A DNA stretch of 64,000 nt from contig NC_060237.1 in assembly GCF_021155775.2 (NCBI RefSeq), forward strand, positions 6,743,332 to 6,807,331, in the 5' to 3' direction. This stretch comes from Neodiprion pinetum. Its lineage: Eukaryota; Arthropoda; Insecta; Hymenoptera; Diprionidae. Shown here piece by piece: positions 12,685 to 24,600 of this stretch. The stretch's first letter is position 1. The number at the start of each line of letters is the position of its first letter. Both the position numbers and the translations under genes were made by a program. The notes beneath the pieces are model-generated. The model did no database searches and was not told where the DNA came from. It saw nothing but the letters and a program-made list of their open reading frames with translations.

Positions 12685-14512
12685 TTACACAGAGTACACT
12701 CGTTCACCAGCTATCCAGGTTGATATTACATCGAGTTCTGAAGTAAGCAGTACGAAATCTGCGTCAGCACCAAAGTTCAAAACACCTTTGGTAGATTCTA
12801 TACCAAGCGCTCTTGCTGGGTGCAACGTGGCAGCCTCCAGAGCTTCAACCGTTGAACAATCTTAAAATGGAACAACAGTGCAGAGATTATAATTTATCTC
12901 AAAATTCACAAATATTACAATGAGCAATTACTGATTGCTGTATACGAAAATTGACTTTATTACTGTCAAGGTACCTGCAGCTTCCTTGAAGAATCGTACG
13001 CATTTGGACATTTCTGCAATACTTCCACACAAAGTATCTGTTCCTGCAATGTAGGCGCATCCGCCACGAACTTGTATAGTAAGTTGTCCAAGCTGATGAA
13101 CGCCTTCTTCAAGACCCATTGCTGATATAGCATCAGTCACAAGGACCAAGCCTGGAATTAATCAAGGTATTGCTATTTTTGAGCATTGACATGAATTGAC
13201 TTCAAAGTAATACTTACCCTCTGGATGTGTTCGATGAGCAATACGCAAGGCTGCTGGATGCGTATGCACTCCATCTGCTATGATCCCATAGTGCACGATT
13301 TTTTCTTGTGGTATTCGTATTGACGTTAAAAGACCTACTAAACCTGGATCTCTGTGATGAAACTGAAAATAAATCGTATGGTCATTACATAGAACAATTA
13401 TGCAAAGTTACAATTTTCAGTTGGGGTAAAATATTCAAGTAACTCACCGGCAGCATTGCATTGAATAAATGAGTTATAAAAGTAGCACCATTCTTAACAG
13501 CTTGTTCACCTTCACTTAAATTGGCTATGGAATGTCCTAGAATAATAGAAATTAGTATAAAAAATATAGAAAAATAAATGTGTGTGGATTAAAAACAATA
13601 TACTTGACATCAGGTAAATTATATTGTTTGTGAAATTTGAGATTCAAATAACGAAAATATCGTACCAACAGAGACTTTGATATTTCTCTGACGCAGTTCT
13701 TTAATAACAATCGACGAGTTTGGCAGTTCAGGTGCCAATGTAATGTAGCAAATATTATCCAAACTTCCATACGTGTCTAGCAAAGATTGTAGACCCTGAG
13801 AATGAGAATTTTAGTATAAGATTCTAAAATCTATTGTATAAAAAGCTGAATCCTCTCACCTTAATTACTTACAGCTAATAGAACACAAAGGGCTAAATCT
13901 TTGCTTTGGATAAAATTGAATGTGGAAAGGTAAAGTTTCACTTACTAACCTTGTCAAACTTTTTTATAAAGTTTTCTTCGTGTGCTCCTTTTTTTATAGG
14001 ATTTATGAAAGGCCCTTCGACATGGACACCCAATATTGTTGCCCCGTCGGAGCCACCGTTTCTTTTTTTAATTTTGGGTAAAACCTTCTGATAGGTTTCA
14101 TTAGGCGAAGTTACCAGCGTAGGGCAAAAAGAGGTAACACCATGAGCCAGCAGGGTTTTGGCTACTTTATTTATGCCAGATTCTACAGTAGTTACGTCGT
14201 GTGAAAAATCAACGCCAAATCCACCTGATAAATACGAAAATACTGTTGTTTAAATCTGAATTTTATTCAAGTATAGAAATAAGGTGTTTGCTACTGACCA
14301 TTTATTTGAAGGTCGATATATCCAGGTGATATCAAAGCGTTGCCACAATCAATCCTAACATCTGGCATTATTTTCTCGACGTAAAAAATTTTTTCCGGGT
14401 TAACAAACTTTCCATTCCTAACCCACAAATCTTCCCTAACAATTTGCCCATCACGTAGGATTTCACAGTTGTAAAACTGTTTCAATAACTTCTTGTTGGA
14501 TGATTTAGCCAT
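12685..14512 (-). CDS. AMDHD2: N-acetylglucosamine-6-phosphate deacetylase
   Basis: Seven exons read right to left: 14512-14299, 14224-13950, 13795-13666, 13536-13448, 13362-13218, 13151-12975, 12860-12685 (TAA). All phases match and give 401 residues; the human enzyme is 409. It removes the acetyl group from GlcNAc-6-phosphate in cytosolic amino-sugar breakdown. Visible family motifs in order: ALISPGYIDLQINGG, HGVTSFCPTLVTS, the metal-ligand Glu in HVEGPFINP with [43 protein letters not shown], the catalytic Asp in LVTDAISAMG, AGTDTLCGSIA, and ATLHPARALGI with GADADFVLL. The start is the ATG giving MAKSSNKK; upstream TTG codons were ignored. No sign of damage. Confidence 0.95.
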
Positions 14513-15379
14513 TTCAAATTCTAGCAAGAATAAAACCGGGTTGCCAGTAAGCTGTTGCTTCTTCGACGCCCATCAATTATTGTTATCTCTTTCTCCTTAT
14601 TGCATCTGCATTGGGAACGAAGGCGTTGACATATATATGCTCGTGATACGTATAAACAAATCTAGAGGTTCAACGAACCTGGAAAAAAATCCGAACTGCC
14701 CGCGATATCCACGTGACAGTAAGTGACAGTATCATCAACACACAGTGGTACGACGTCTACGAACAGAGCCATCAGTATTACCACACCACGCTGATGATCA
14801 ACAGCGGCATTCTCCGTATGGTTGGTACCATTGCATGTGTGCAGAATTGGGAAATTTTCAACATTGCTCTCTGATGCGGAACAAAGTTAATCTGGACTTG
14901 ATGATTACCACAAAAATCATACAACGACATAGATTTGATCATTGGTCGTCTGCCAAATACATTTTATCACGGTTATACAACGAATTGGATGAATCTTTAA
15001 GTACTAATTGCGGGAAAGATTAAATTAAAATGTATACAATACCGGAACGACATCGGTTATAGGAGAGCTATGCGCTGGTATTTCTTAGTCAAGGACGTTT
15101 TCATAACCGTTTTCATAACAAAAATAGAGTGCGTTACAGTGCGACGTCTATATTATTTCATACAACGTATCCTGTTTCGCAGAAAGTGGTTATATATTTC
15201 GAACTCACGTCTGAAGCGTTAGACTACGGAAATTCTGCATTCGGTGGAACCACTTCCGGAAATGTGTTCTACTTTGGCTTTCTTAGGCTATATTAGCTTT
15301 ATTGAAGGGAGAACAGGTAACTAAATGATTGGTACGCCTGGATAAGTATCACAGATAATGAATTATCGTTTATTAAAGA

Positions 15380-15838
15380 ATTCTGATGAAAATATCACGC
15401 GCTTCTTTCGCCACAGCTCTGGCTGAGTGTGACCGGCATTTTTTGCTCCCGCTCGGGAGAGGGTTCTCGAACGATCATTCGTCGCAGAGACGGAACGTCA
15501 GCGTCTGCTTACGCCGCCGCTTACGATCTGGGGCGCTGCTCTCAGCTCTGACGACGGGCGAAACCCGCGAAACTGGTCGTTGTCGAGAGGTCGCCACACT
15601 ACGCATTCGCAGCGCGCAGTTCATCGTCTCGTCAGAGCTGATCGTGAGCTGAGCGGCGGTATTTGTTTTCGAATAGTCGGAAAAGAGCCGCGACCGTCGA
15701 CAGATCACAAACTGTAGTTTGACAAGTGCTTGCCGACAAATTTATTGTGTACGTGAATGAATCGAAGAATTGCTGAGACGAGTATCTCAAGGAATAAAAA
15801 CAGTTATTGAAGTAAGAACAGGCTGAAACTATCTAAGG
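15380..15838 (+). promoter_or_regulatory. CpG-rich promoter-like region with a probable first exon
   Basis: From about 15.4 to 15.7 kb the sequence is markedly richer in G+C and CpG than its surroundings. Next comes a transcribed-looking block that ends at a strong donor (CTAAG/GTGAGT, 15838/15839). Frames inside overlap on both strands and look like compositional shadows, so I call no protein. It could drive the exon chain to its right, AMDHD2 to its left, or both. Confidence 0.45.
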
Positions 15839-18473
15839 TGAGTTTCATGTATTGAGTTGTGATTGTTTGGTGCAACTTCAGGTTTAGCGATCTCAATTGT
15901 CGTGTATCTGTGTCGAACTTCGTGTTTTCATTGTTTTTTCGCTGATTTTTGGCAAATTCATAGTTGTACTGTTAGCAAGTTTGTTTCATCGATTAGCAGC
16001 CAGATATAGCCTAAAAAGCTGAGCCTAATCGTGAAATAAAGTGTTATTGCGGTGCAGATACTTGGATTAAAGCCTTCTAAAACTATCTGGGTAGATTATT
16101 GACAGATTGGAATTACTCTCAAGCACACTTTGGTTATTGATAAGCGTTTTGTTACAAGAAAATGCCCCGATAATCTTTCGTCACGAGGTCACGGTTTTGT
16201 TTCTTACGTTTTAAAAAAACGGTTCTTGTAAAACGTGAACTTCAATTGTTTTGTGTCTATAAGGCCTGGCTTTCGGTTCGCATATCGCATCTCTCACGTA
16301 GAGACACATTTGTGAAATGCAATTGTAGCGTAATTACAAACGCGTGGTTCGTTTTGAGGTCATTTCTTGGGTATGAAAAAATTTAATCGAAGCGTTAGTA
16401 TTCTTATTTACATGCGGCTGCACTTGTTGTGATATAATGCGTAGCGCGAAGGTTGTTGCGGCATACCGTTCAAAACAAATAACAAACCTCAATAGGTTCG
16501 TGTTTATCACTGCGAGTATTTCTGCGAATTACAAATCAGCGAAATCATGTTTATCCAAATTTCTTTATGGGGATCGGTAGTGTGATCCTTTATTCTGCAA
16601 TTCTTTTTTACCGTGTAACTAAAATTGATGCATTAAGCGGCGTTGTGAGTTATTTCAATGAATCTTGGAAGACATCATTTAGTAGCGCAACTGATGAATT
16701 TATTGCAGAAAAACAACAGGTATAAAACAATCCTAGGCATCTAAGTCATTGATTACTTGATTACATCGACGCATCTAAAGAAAAGCAGCATGCGTAAAAT
16801 TTCTTACGAAAACTAGCATGTTTCGTTTTCATCACGAAAACTAGCACGTTTTGGTTGCGGTGTGTGGTAGTCGAAATGAAAGTCAATTTGCGGGTACAGA
16901 AATGCGTTTTTCGCGTCAAAATAAACTTATAAATATTCTCGAAATTGTGTTGTCCATGCAGATCTTAGAATAATTAATGCTTTTTTTACAGGTTCTTTAC
17001 AGATGTTGTAAATTTCTTCCAGATTTTTCATCGATATAAATATCAATTCGTTTTCTTATATTTATATTATCTAGTCCTCACCTAAACTAGGCGTGATCTT
17101 TCTACAAGAGTGTAACAACTTTTGTATCTTATTGGAGATGACTAAATCAGTCCTTTTGGATTTTTATACCTAACGATACCACACTCTTACTAATCTGTAT
17201 TAAAACGTGCTAGTTTTCGCAGTTAATGTCTAAACGTGTTAGTTTTCGCGGTGAAAACTACACATGCTAGTTTTGGTAATAAATCTGAATCGTGCTACTT
17301 TTCGTAAGAGACACCAACATAATCGATAAAATTTTGCAAGGCTTGGCATAATACATAAGACACTGACATTGCATGATTTAAATACAGAGTATATAGATGT
17401 TGAACGTGGACTACTAAGAATATTTTGTGATCTTTCATCTGATTGCAGTTAAATTGCACCAAGATTAGTCAACGTTAGTGAGCACCTGAATTAAGTGACT
17501 GTAGCGATGAGTTGGAAAACAAAATGCAGAAGCTGAACAGGTTACAAGATTGTGAAAGAATGAAAAACAGGTATATGTACATTTAAAATCATTCTTGATT
17601 ATACTATTAAGCTATTTTTACTCTTTTGTGAAATTTATATTTTGATTGAAATTTATTGCTATTCAGTTTTTGATTATATGTTAAAAAAGAGGCTGTAAAT
17701 TTTCAATCATACATGTATTGATTCGGAAAATAAAACACTAGTGAAATGTTATTTCTTATCTGATTACAGGGACAGACTACATTGCAGCATGATTGACCAC
17801 ATTTAGCAATGATGTGAAATGGAGTAACCCGTTCAATCGATTTCTTAGAAATTACTGAAAATTAGAATAACCCCTACAGTGAACGAAACTTACAGGTATG
17901 TAATGGATCTGGTTTTTAATTTCAGTATTGCTTTTGATCGTAAATAATTTTAGCTGCTCACTGATTTTACGAGTTGATTTGATACTTGCGCTTATTTTAT
18001 TCGCGTTATATTATTAATTTTTGTAGGTCATTTAATTGTATGAGAAACTACTGAAATATTATGGAATGTAAAATTGTTTTGACACAGACGGTCTGTAGAG
18101 ACATGAAATCAGATCCAAGTATATTATGTGAGTAATGTGCTGTTATATTTCTATTGCAGTGTAAATAGTGCGTCGCTTCACCATGCAACCTTGGACACTA
18201 CAAGAACTACTACATGTAAAGTGTGGAGCAACCCGGAGGAGGTAAGAATATTTATTTTGACAATTGGTTGATAATTCAAGATGGTACATTTTAAAGCGAA
18301 ATTTTTTTTTTGCGCAACATGTGGTGAAAAAATATGGATGTGAACGACATTAATAATTAATTTGAGAACTGAAGATCCAATTTGTTAAATTAATACGAGT
18401 TTTCGTTTTTGTTTTTTCCAGAGATGAGCAGAGACATCGGAGTAACTTCTCCACTACTCGGCAACGTTGGTGA
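15660..18473 (+). ncRNA. Putative spliced leader or lncRNA with a 36-codon spliced sORF
   Basis: Five blocks in a row have good + strand splice sites: one ending 15838 (GTGAGT), about 17450-17570 (after GATTGCAG, before GTATAT), about 17768-17896 (after GATTACAG, before GTATGT), 18160-18241 (after TATTGCAG, before GTAAGA) and 18422 onward (after TTTTCCAG). The first three are closed by stops in all frames. The last two share an open frame from ATG 18183 to TGA 18471-18473 (starts MQPWTLQELLHVKCG, 36 residues). I do not recognise it. It may be a lncRNA, or 5' UTR exons of a downstream gene. Confidence 0.35.
16803..17309. mobile_element. MITE with multiple subterminal CTAGTTTTCG motifs (507 bp)
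   Basis: The ends are CTTACGAAAACTAGCATG and CGTGCTACTTTTCGTAAG (inverted). The motif CGAAAACTAGCAYG occurs twice at the left end; its reverse complement, complete or degenerate, occurs about four times between 17203 and 17309. Such mirrored clusters of short motifs are typical of transposase-binding subterminal repeats. No coding frame. Confidence 0.7.
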
Positions 18474-19734
18474 GTTTGCATGTGTTTAGGTTACAGGTAT
18501 TACCTTGGGTCTCCTTTGTCACGTGGCGTGGCGGTAACAATTGTTCACAAATCTTCGATTTCTTAGCTCCATGGGTAGGCTCATTCGCGGTCGCAACGGT
18601 GCTTGGCTTTCAATCTCGTTATTTTTTATTTTCAATCTTCTTTACCACACCTGACTTAAAGTTAGAAATTATGCACGTTGCCAAACGCGGAATGAGCATC
18701 GCGACAGGTAACCATCGCTTACTCGACATTCGCGAGCCGAATTTTGTTCAGCTACTGATAGAATGATCGATGTTTGAATTTACCTGTGATGTCGTTTAAG
18801 TGGTGGATTCACCTGAGGTTTCAACATTTTCCAACGATTATTTAATCATATTCACATGATTGTTTGATTTCAAAGTCTGGCATAACATAACGTAGTAAAA
18901 TTGCATGTTATATCTCGAATCATTTTCAACTGCTCAACAGCCAGCAAGTATCTATCAACTGTAGGTTTAGCTCGCCTAGAAAAATGCTGATTAGCATACA
19001 GGATGTTCCTAATCTACTTTATAAAATGTTGGTGTACCGATATTCCGCCAGCAATCGTTGACATAACACATACAACAATATCACGACATTGCAGCTGGCG
19101 GACTGAGGTACAAAAACATTTTCCTCCCTACAGGTAATCAACGAAAAAGTAAGTCACAGTGACCACGGCGCGAATGAGAAGGGATGATGTGTGTTGGAAA
19201 GAATGGAAAATCGTATAGATCGAATATAGGTAACCGGGTAGGTAGGTGGACGTTTTGGGATCCGTCGCGGGGCTTATGCATGTGTGTGTGAGTCTTTCGT
19301 TTCAACATTTACGTTGGGTGGTTCCGTTGGGGATCAGGCGAGGGTAGGAAGGTCGCGTCCTGCCGCGATGTTATTTACTTTTGTAATCCACAGCGTCAAA
19401 CGATCACAGTGATTCTTCTCTAGAACACATAAAAATAACTCGGCTTAAGAGTCTCCGGACCATTTGTAAGCTTTTAATTTTAACGAGGTTCAATTTCTCA
19501 ATTTTTGTCACTGGGCACATTTTTCGATTGTTATTCAATTTACCTCTGTGATCGTCTGAATGGGCAAAATGTATCTCTGGATCATCTATCGCGTTCCGTG
19601 GTACGCTAGATGGGGAGAGATACTGAGCTCGAAGACGTCGCGTCGAAGAGGACCGCCGACCGTCACGCCACACCCTAATGCATGAGCTTTTTCACCCCAA
19701 CCTCCCTCCCGCATTTGATTCGCATCTGAGAACA
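18474..19734. other. Non-coding stretch
   Basis: No supported gene. An open frame at about 18467-18766 lacks an ATG at its head and family similarity. The part around 19.15-19.40 kb is moderately GC-rich with a short TGTG run. Nothing else recognised. Confidence 0.5.
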
Positions 19735-19785
19735 ACAATCCGCATCGCAATGTGTCGGATTCAAAAAGACGCAGATGCGGATTGT
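19735..19785. repeat. Perfect 12-bp inverted repeat
   Basis: ACAATCCGCATC (19735-19746) is mirrored exactly by GATGCGGATTGT (19774-19785) across a 27-base loop. It lies 50 bases before the degenerate motif array at 19836. Confidence 0.6.
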
Positions 19786-19835
19786 GTTTCTACAGAATTT
19801 ACCGCATTTCTTAGATGTTTAAGATTTTTTAATCA

Positions 19836-20058
19836 GTCGCGCCTTTTTGCGCGTAGATTAATCACGGGAGTCGGACGCGCCTTTTGCGTGACGATTGATC
19901 ATGCGAATCGAACGATCGCGCCCGTTGCGCGTCGATTTCACAAACGGTATATAAAAAAGTAAAACACTCTTGCTGTACCGAGCTTTCAGTTTTTCGGTCA
20001 ATTTTGTAACGAACAATTAAGTTTATAAGTTTAGCCGTGCCTTTTGCGCGTTGACTTG
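19836..20058 (+). repeat. Four degenerate GCGCCTTTTGCGCG-GATT motifs around a TATA box
   Basis: Copies begin near 19836 (CGCGCCTTTTTGCGCG), 19873 (CGCGCCTTTTGCGTG), 19911 (CGCGCCCGTTGCGCG) and 20033 (CGTGCCTTTTGCGCG). Each is followed by a GATT/GACT-like tail. A TATATAAAAAA box lies at 19948-19958 and an arthropod-type initiator TCAGT at 19986-19990. The roughly 40-base spacing is longer than usual. It may be a promoter for the leader exon at 20126, or an LTR/transposon promoter remnant. Confidence 0.45.
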
Positions 20059-20125
20059 AGACTTTTTGGTTCTGAGTGAAAGTGTGGCACTTACAAGCCA
20101 AGCAGCTTGACGCTTGGGGACAAAA

Positions 20126-21200
20126 ATGTCGGGAGCGTTGAATGATAGTGAAGAATTTTGGCGTAAGTATTCAGCAAATATATCTCAGGTGTACAAAAGT
20201 ATTTGTTTTACTGGTCACATTTTTTTCTGTTTCAGGGCAACAGACTAATTTTTTTCACATTTACACTGATTGTAAGAAATTTAGAAAGGGTGGTGATAGA
20301 CCGGGAACACCGGGAAAACCGGGAAAAGTCAGGGAATTATGAAGGGCCATACGAAAAAACTTACTTTTTTTTATACTTCTGTTTCAAATTTCAGCTATGC
20401 TTCGTAAATTCATTTCTAATTATTCGTGTGAAACGAAGCAATACTATGTGTTTTTTAAATCCAAATTTATATATTCAAGATGCACCTTTGGAGCTTTTGG
20501 TCATAAAAGCTACCTAACATTATCTAAGTTTTGTGGGAAACGTCAGGGAATTCTGAATTTTCTGACGGAAAAAAAGGAATTTTTTCGAGCTAAATTGCCA
20601 CCACCCTGATAGGGTTTTCAATCGAACCGAATATTTACTTCTAGCATTCTTGGCCAGGAATTGGTTTTAAATAAAAAAGTATTTTTTTCACTCATTGGAA
20701 TAACGGAGTTGAAGACTATTGCTATGAATGTCATATTGGAGTCCACATAATTTTTGTCAGTGCATCCAATTTTGCCGTTGTGCTAATCGTACTTTTGTCT
20801 GTTTCAGTTAATCAAACCTTTTGTCTGTTTCAGCTAATTTAACCTTTTATCTGTTTCAGCTAATCTGTTTCTCCCTTTGTTTTTGGGTAGTTAACATTTT
20901 TTCTAATCTAAGCTCATTCCTTTTTTGTCTGTTCGATCATGTTACTCATTGTATTCTCATTCTTTCCAATGAAATTAAACACAGACCATAATATCGATCG
21001 TCTCGCTTTTCACTTCACAATCACGGTCTGTGTTATTTGCTGATGACAATAATAAATTTAAAAAATAGCCATGCTGAAGGTATCGAGAAAGTTCCGTTGT
21101 ACCATTATCGTAATCTAAGTTCTTTTCTTTTCAGATATTCAAATGGTGAATAATTTCATTTCAAGTCAGACTTTGCCTTTAGAGGAAAAATTTGAAATCG
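20126..21200 (+). other. Two leader exons with a short uORF upstream of CEP135
   Basis: An ATG at 20126 opens MSGALNDSEEFW and reaches a strong donor (20162/GTAAGT). The frame continues at 21135-21200 (after TTTTCAG, before GTAACG) as HIQMVNNFISSQTLPLEEKF. Splicing to the acceptor at about 21633 (TTTTTTAG) would end it at TAA, three bases before the CEP135 ATG. That gives a 36-codon uORF. I infer an alternative 5' leader for CEP135; the peptide is not recognised. Confidence 0.3.
20287..20607. mobile_element. Non-autonomous DNA element with AGGGTGGTG ends (321 bp)
   Basis: Left AGGGTGGTGAT, right CACCACCCT. The interior carries blocks such as GGGAAAACCGGGAAAA and CAGGGAATT. No transposase. 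The ends and the pyrimidine/purine block style match the element at 3196-3590, so they are probably one family. Confidence 0.62.
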
Positions 21201-21644
21201 GTAACGGTAAATTTTCACTTTTCAAAATAAATGCCGAACGACCGAATGCCAAAAGTTTATCAACTGCATGCCTTATATAAGATAATATACAAGTGGAACT
21301 CGTCTTCATGATTGCCATAGTTTATGACTCTCAACATCACTCAAACATGGCTGCGCAAGTATGTTATGTTTATATTTGTATTTCGCTGGAGCAATGTGGC
21401 TGTCAACTATGCGTTTGTAAACAATAAAAGTACTTGAGTTCAACATTGCTAATTAGGTAACTTGAAATGGACTGATAATTCATTTTACACGTGAATAGTG
21501 AATAGTGACTGTCCAAACGCTCGCTCGCTTTATCGTAACGAACGAACGAGATTCTCTACAAACAATTTATAGACAACTAGCAGTCTGAGTTTAGTGGAAG
21601 TCTTATAAACTTTAAGTTCTTGTTATTTTTTAGTAAATTAAACA

Positions 21645-24600
21645 ATGGAGGAAGATTATAACTTGGCTGAAAGGTATCGGATAGTGAGAAAACACTTGGA
21701 TCGATTAGGTTATCGGCAGGCATTATCATTGGATGCTTTGCCTCTGATTGAAAAGTTATTGGCAGATCTTATTCAGACAACTGACAGTCTCAAACACTTC
21801 AAGTCAGTTGCTCAAGATAACATAGAGGTAAGATTTTCTTCGTGAACCACTATTACGATATACTAATGCATCTACTATTATTTTGTACTTATAAATCCGG
21901 TTACCAATGCTTACTTTGCTTCTACTGTTTTTATGCTACCTATAAAAAAAAGGAGCATTATGATTAAGAAAAAAACACAACTCAATATTTGATTTATAAT
22001 TTGTTTAATGTTTGGCACATGAGGTGATCGTAACAAGTGGTAAGTTTACGTTTGTGTATTTGGATAAATCACTTCCAGAAGAATTAATGGTCTCAAAAAA
22101 GCTTAACTTTATTGTACAATTACCTGTAATGTATGGTTCTATATTTTCTAATTGTCATTTCTTATACTGTATTTGTCGTAGGAATGTAGACATTTTTAAC
22201 TGAATAACCAATAAATTGTTACGTCTTAAAAAGAATAACTTTGAAAATTCTATACATCAACTAATGCTTGTTTGCTTATAACTGAATTAAAATTTCTATA
22301 CTACATTCTTACTGATGAATCAGCTGGATCGTCTGAATCAAATCTTTGAAAAGCAGAAGAATTATAAAAAAATCTCAGTCAGTGACTCGAATCAAGCAAT
22401 GTCTGTACTAATAAGTAGAAATGAATCCAAGCAAAATTAAATATCACTATCTAAGATTTCAAAATTATTTCAAAAGATTAAAAATCATTAAACTCTAGTC
22501 ATTCTGGAGATGATTGTTTGTAAATTTTCTTTTAAGTGATCATTAAATATTTCTACCAATGAATAAAATAAGTATAAAAACTATTAAAATTGGATTAGAA
22601 ATATTAGAGTTTAATGATTTTGATCATTCTAATCATAAACCCTATTTTGAAATTGTTGATATTTTAACTTGTGTTATTCAAATTTGCTTAAACGAATTTC
22701 TATTACACAGTAAGGATGTTTTTTTATTCGTGTTCACTATCATTAGGGCAACATTTTGTAACTTTTGATTTGTAATGCCTCGCTGATTGGTTCTCAATTT
22801 GTTGCTTATCTATTGATTTTCATATTTTCGCTTATCAGGCATGTAGTCAGCTTCAACTGGCAACTGAGCCCTACAAATGTGACAACGCGAGGCTAGTACA
22901 GGAATGTAATGAGCTACACCTGAAATTGCTCGACACAAATGAAAGCCATCAGAAGCAAATCAAGGAGTTGAAAAAGCAAGTACGCAAGTTAGAAATCGAC
23001 AATAGCGATCTTCAGTTAGTATCGTCTCGAAATAATAAAAAAATTAAAGATCTCGAGGCCGAATCAGCTGGAAAAAGTGCTAAAATTCTCGAATTACAAG
23101 GCAAATGTTGTAAGCCTGTAATAAGCAACACTAATCTTGGTAATAACATTTTTTCTTTACTATTCATGTTCACTGGTGTTTGATTTGTGTCCATTTTAAA
23201 GTCAGCACAAAATGATACAAGTAAGAAACACTTAATAATGTAGAAGAGGAATTCTCTCCAAACAAGTTGATCAAATTGTCAAAAAATTTGCTCATGTTTT
23301 GACTTGTCTAATGAGTGATTTAGTTGGGGTTCAAAACCATTGCCATAAACTGGAAAAATTTGGTGGGGAAAAAGAAAATTAATCCAAACTTCATTTTCAT
23401 TTATGAGTATACTACACTGCATAATATTAGACAAGAAAGAAATTGTTCACACAGAGCTACTAAACGCTGCTAATAACTTACTGTTTCTGGATTACTCAAA
23501 AGCCATAAAACATAATGAAGTCCTTTTAGAAAGCATAAATTAATGCAAAGTGTTCATAAAAATTATGCTTTACAGCTACCAAAAAACGAGCTTGCTATCC
23601 GCTGCGACGGCCGACGCTAGAGGCAGATCCTTTGCCAAGAACAGGAAGCAGTTCAACCACATTACCCAGTTCGAGACACGTTGAACCACACGTTTTTGAT
23701 TTATTGGAAATGGCAGACCACAGAATGAACTGTTTAAATCGTGAGGTAACCAAACTCAAAGGTGATCTCTCGATACAAAATGAGAAGATACATACACTCA
23801 AATTACAGGTACAACGGTCTCATTGAAAATTTGCATGGGTTTTGGATTCTTCCTTGAAGTACTTATATTGTAATTGTCATTTAAATATTATCTTATCACG
23901 CTGAGAATTTTTATGCATGTTTCTTGACTTTGAGATAATTACATTTTATACAGAGATAAAGTAAGCAACGTCGCTGAAAACTTACTTGGCAAAATGTGAG
24001 TTTAAAGAGTCTTATACTTTGGAATCGAATGACTATTTTATTTAAATGGAATCATGAAGCATTTTTCATACAACTAAAACAACATTTACACATCCATGAA
24101 TCAACCTAACAAAGCTGGTGAAAAAATTAAAAATTAATGGATTCTTGTGTTATTAGCTAGAGCTCCACAAAAAAGCATAAACTTAATAAAATCCTGTGAT
24201 AGCGTCTATTGCAAACTCTGAAACCGAAAATTCCAACGATTTTTGTAGCTAGCCACAAAGGAAAAGGAAATAATGCGTTTGAAGAAAATGTTAGATGGTG
24301 GTCGTCCCTTGTCTGCGTTAACTAAAGATTGCTTTTGTAAAAAATTCGACAAAACTCACTACGGAGATGGTGGCGATCTGAAGGTTTTAGAACGTGCAAA
24401 GCAAGATTTAGAAGAAAAGTTAAAGGGTAAAAATTTATTCTTTGACAATTTTTCGAACTGAAAAGCCCAATGTAATCATATTCATTGTCTTTTTTTTTAT
24501 TGACTGGTACAGATTCGATGGCTAAACAGCACGAAGCTATGTCTAGAGCCTTGAAATTAGCTGAAAGAAATGAGGAACTTGAAAAAGAGCTAAGAGACAT

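Noticed and set aside
15386..15708. Overlapping open frames of 77-88 codons on both strands
   Set aside because: They overlap each other in a CpG-rich, promoter-like region, which lengthens frames by chance; no domain or splice support.
18467..18766. 99-codon hydrophobic frame
   Set aside because: It starts at TTG across a strong splice donor, has no upstream ATG and resembles no family I know.
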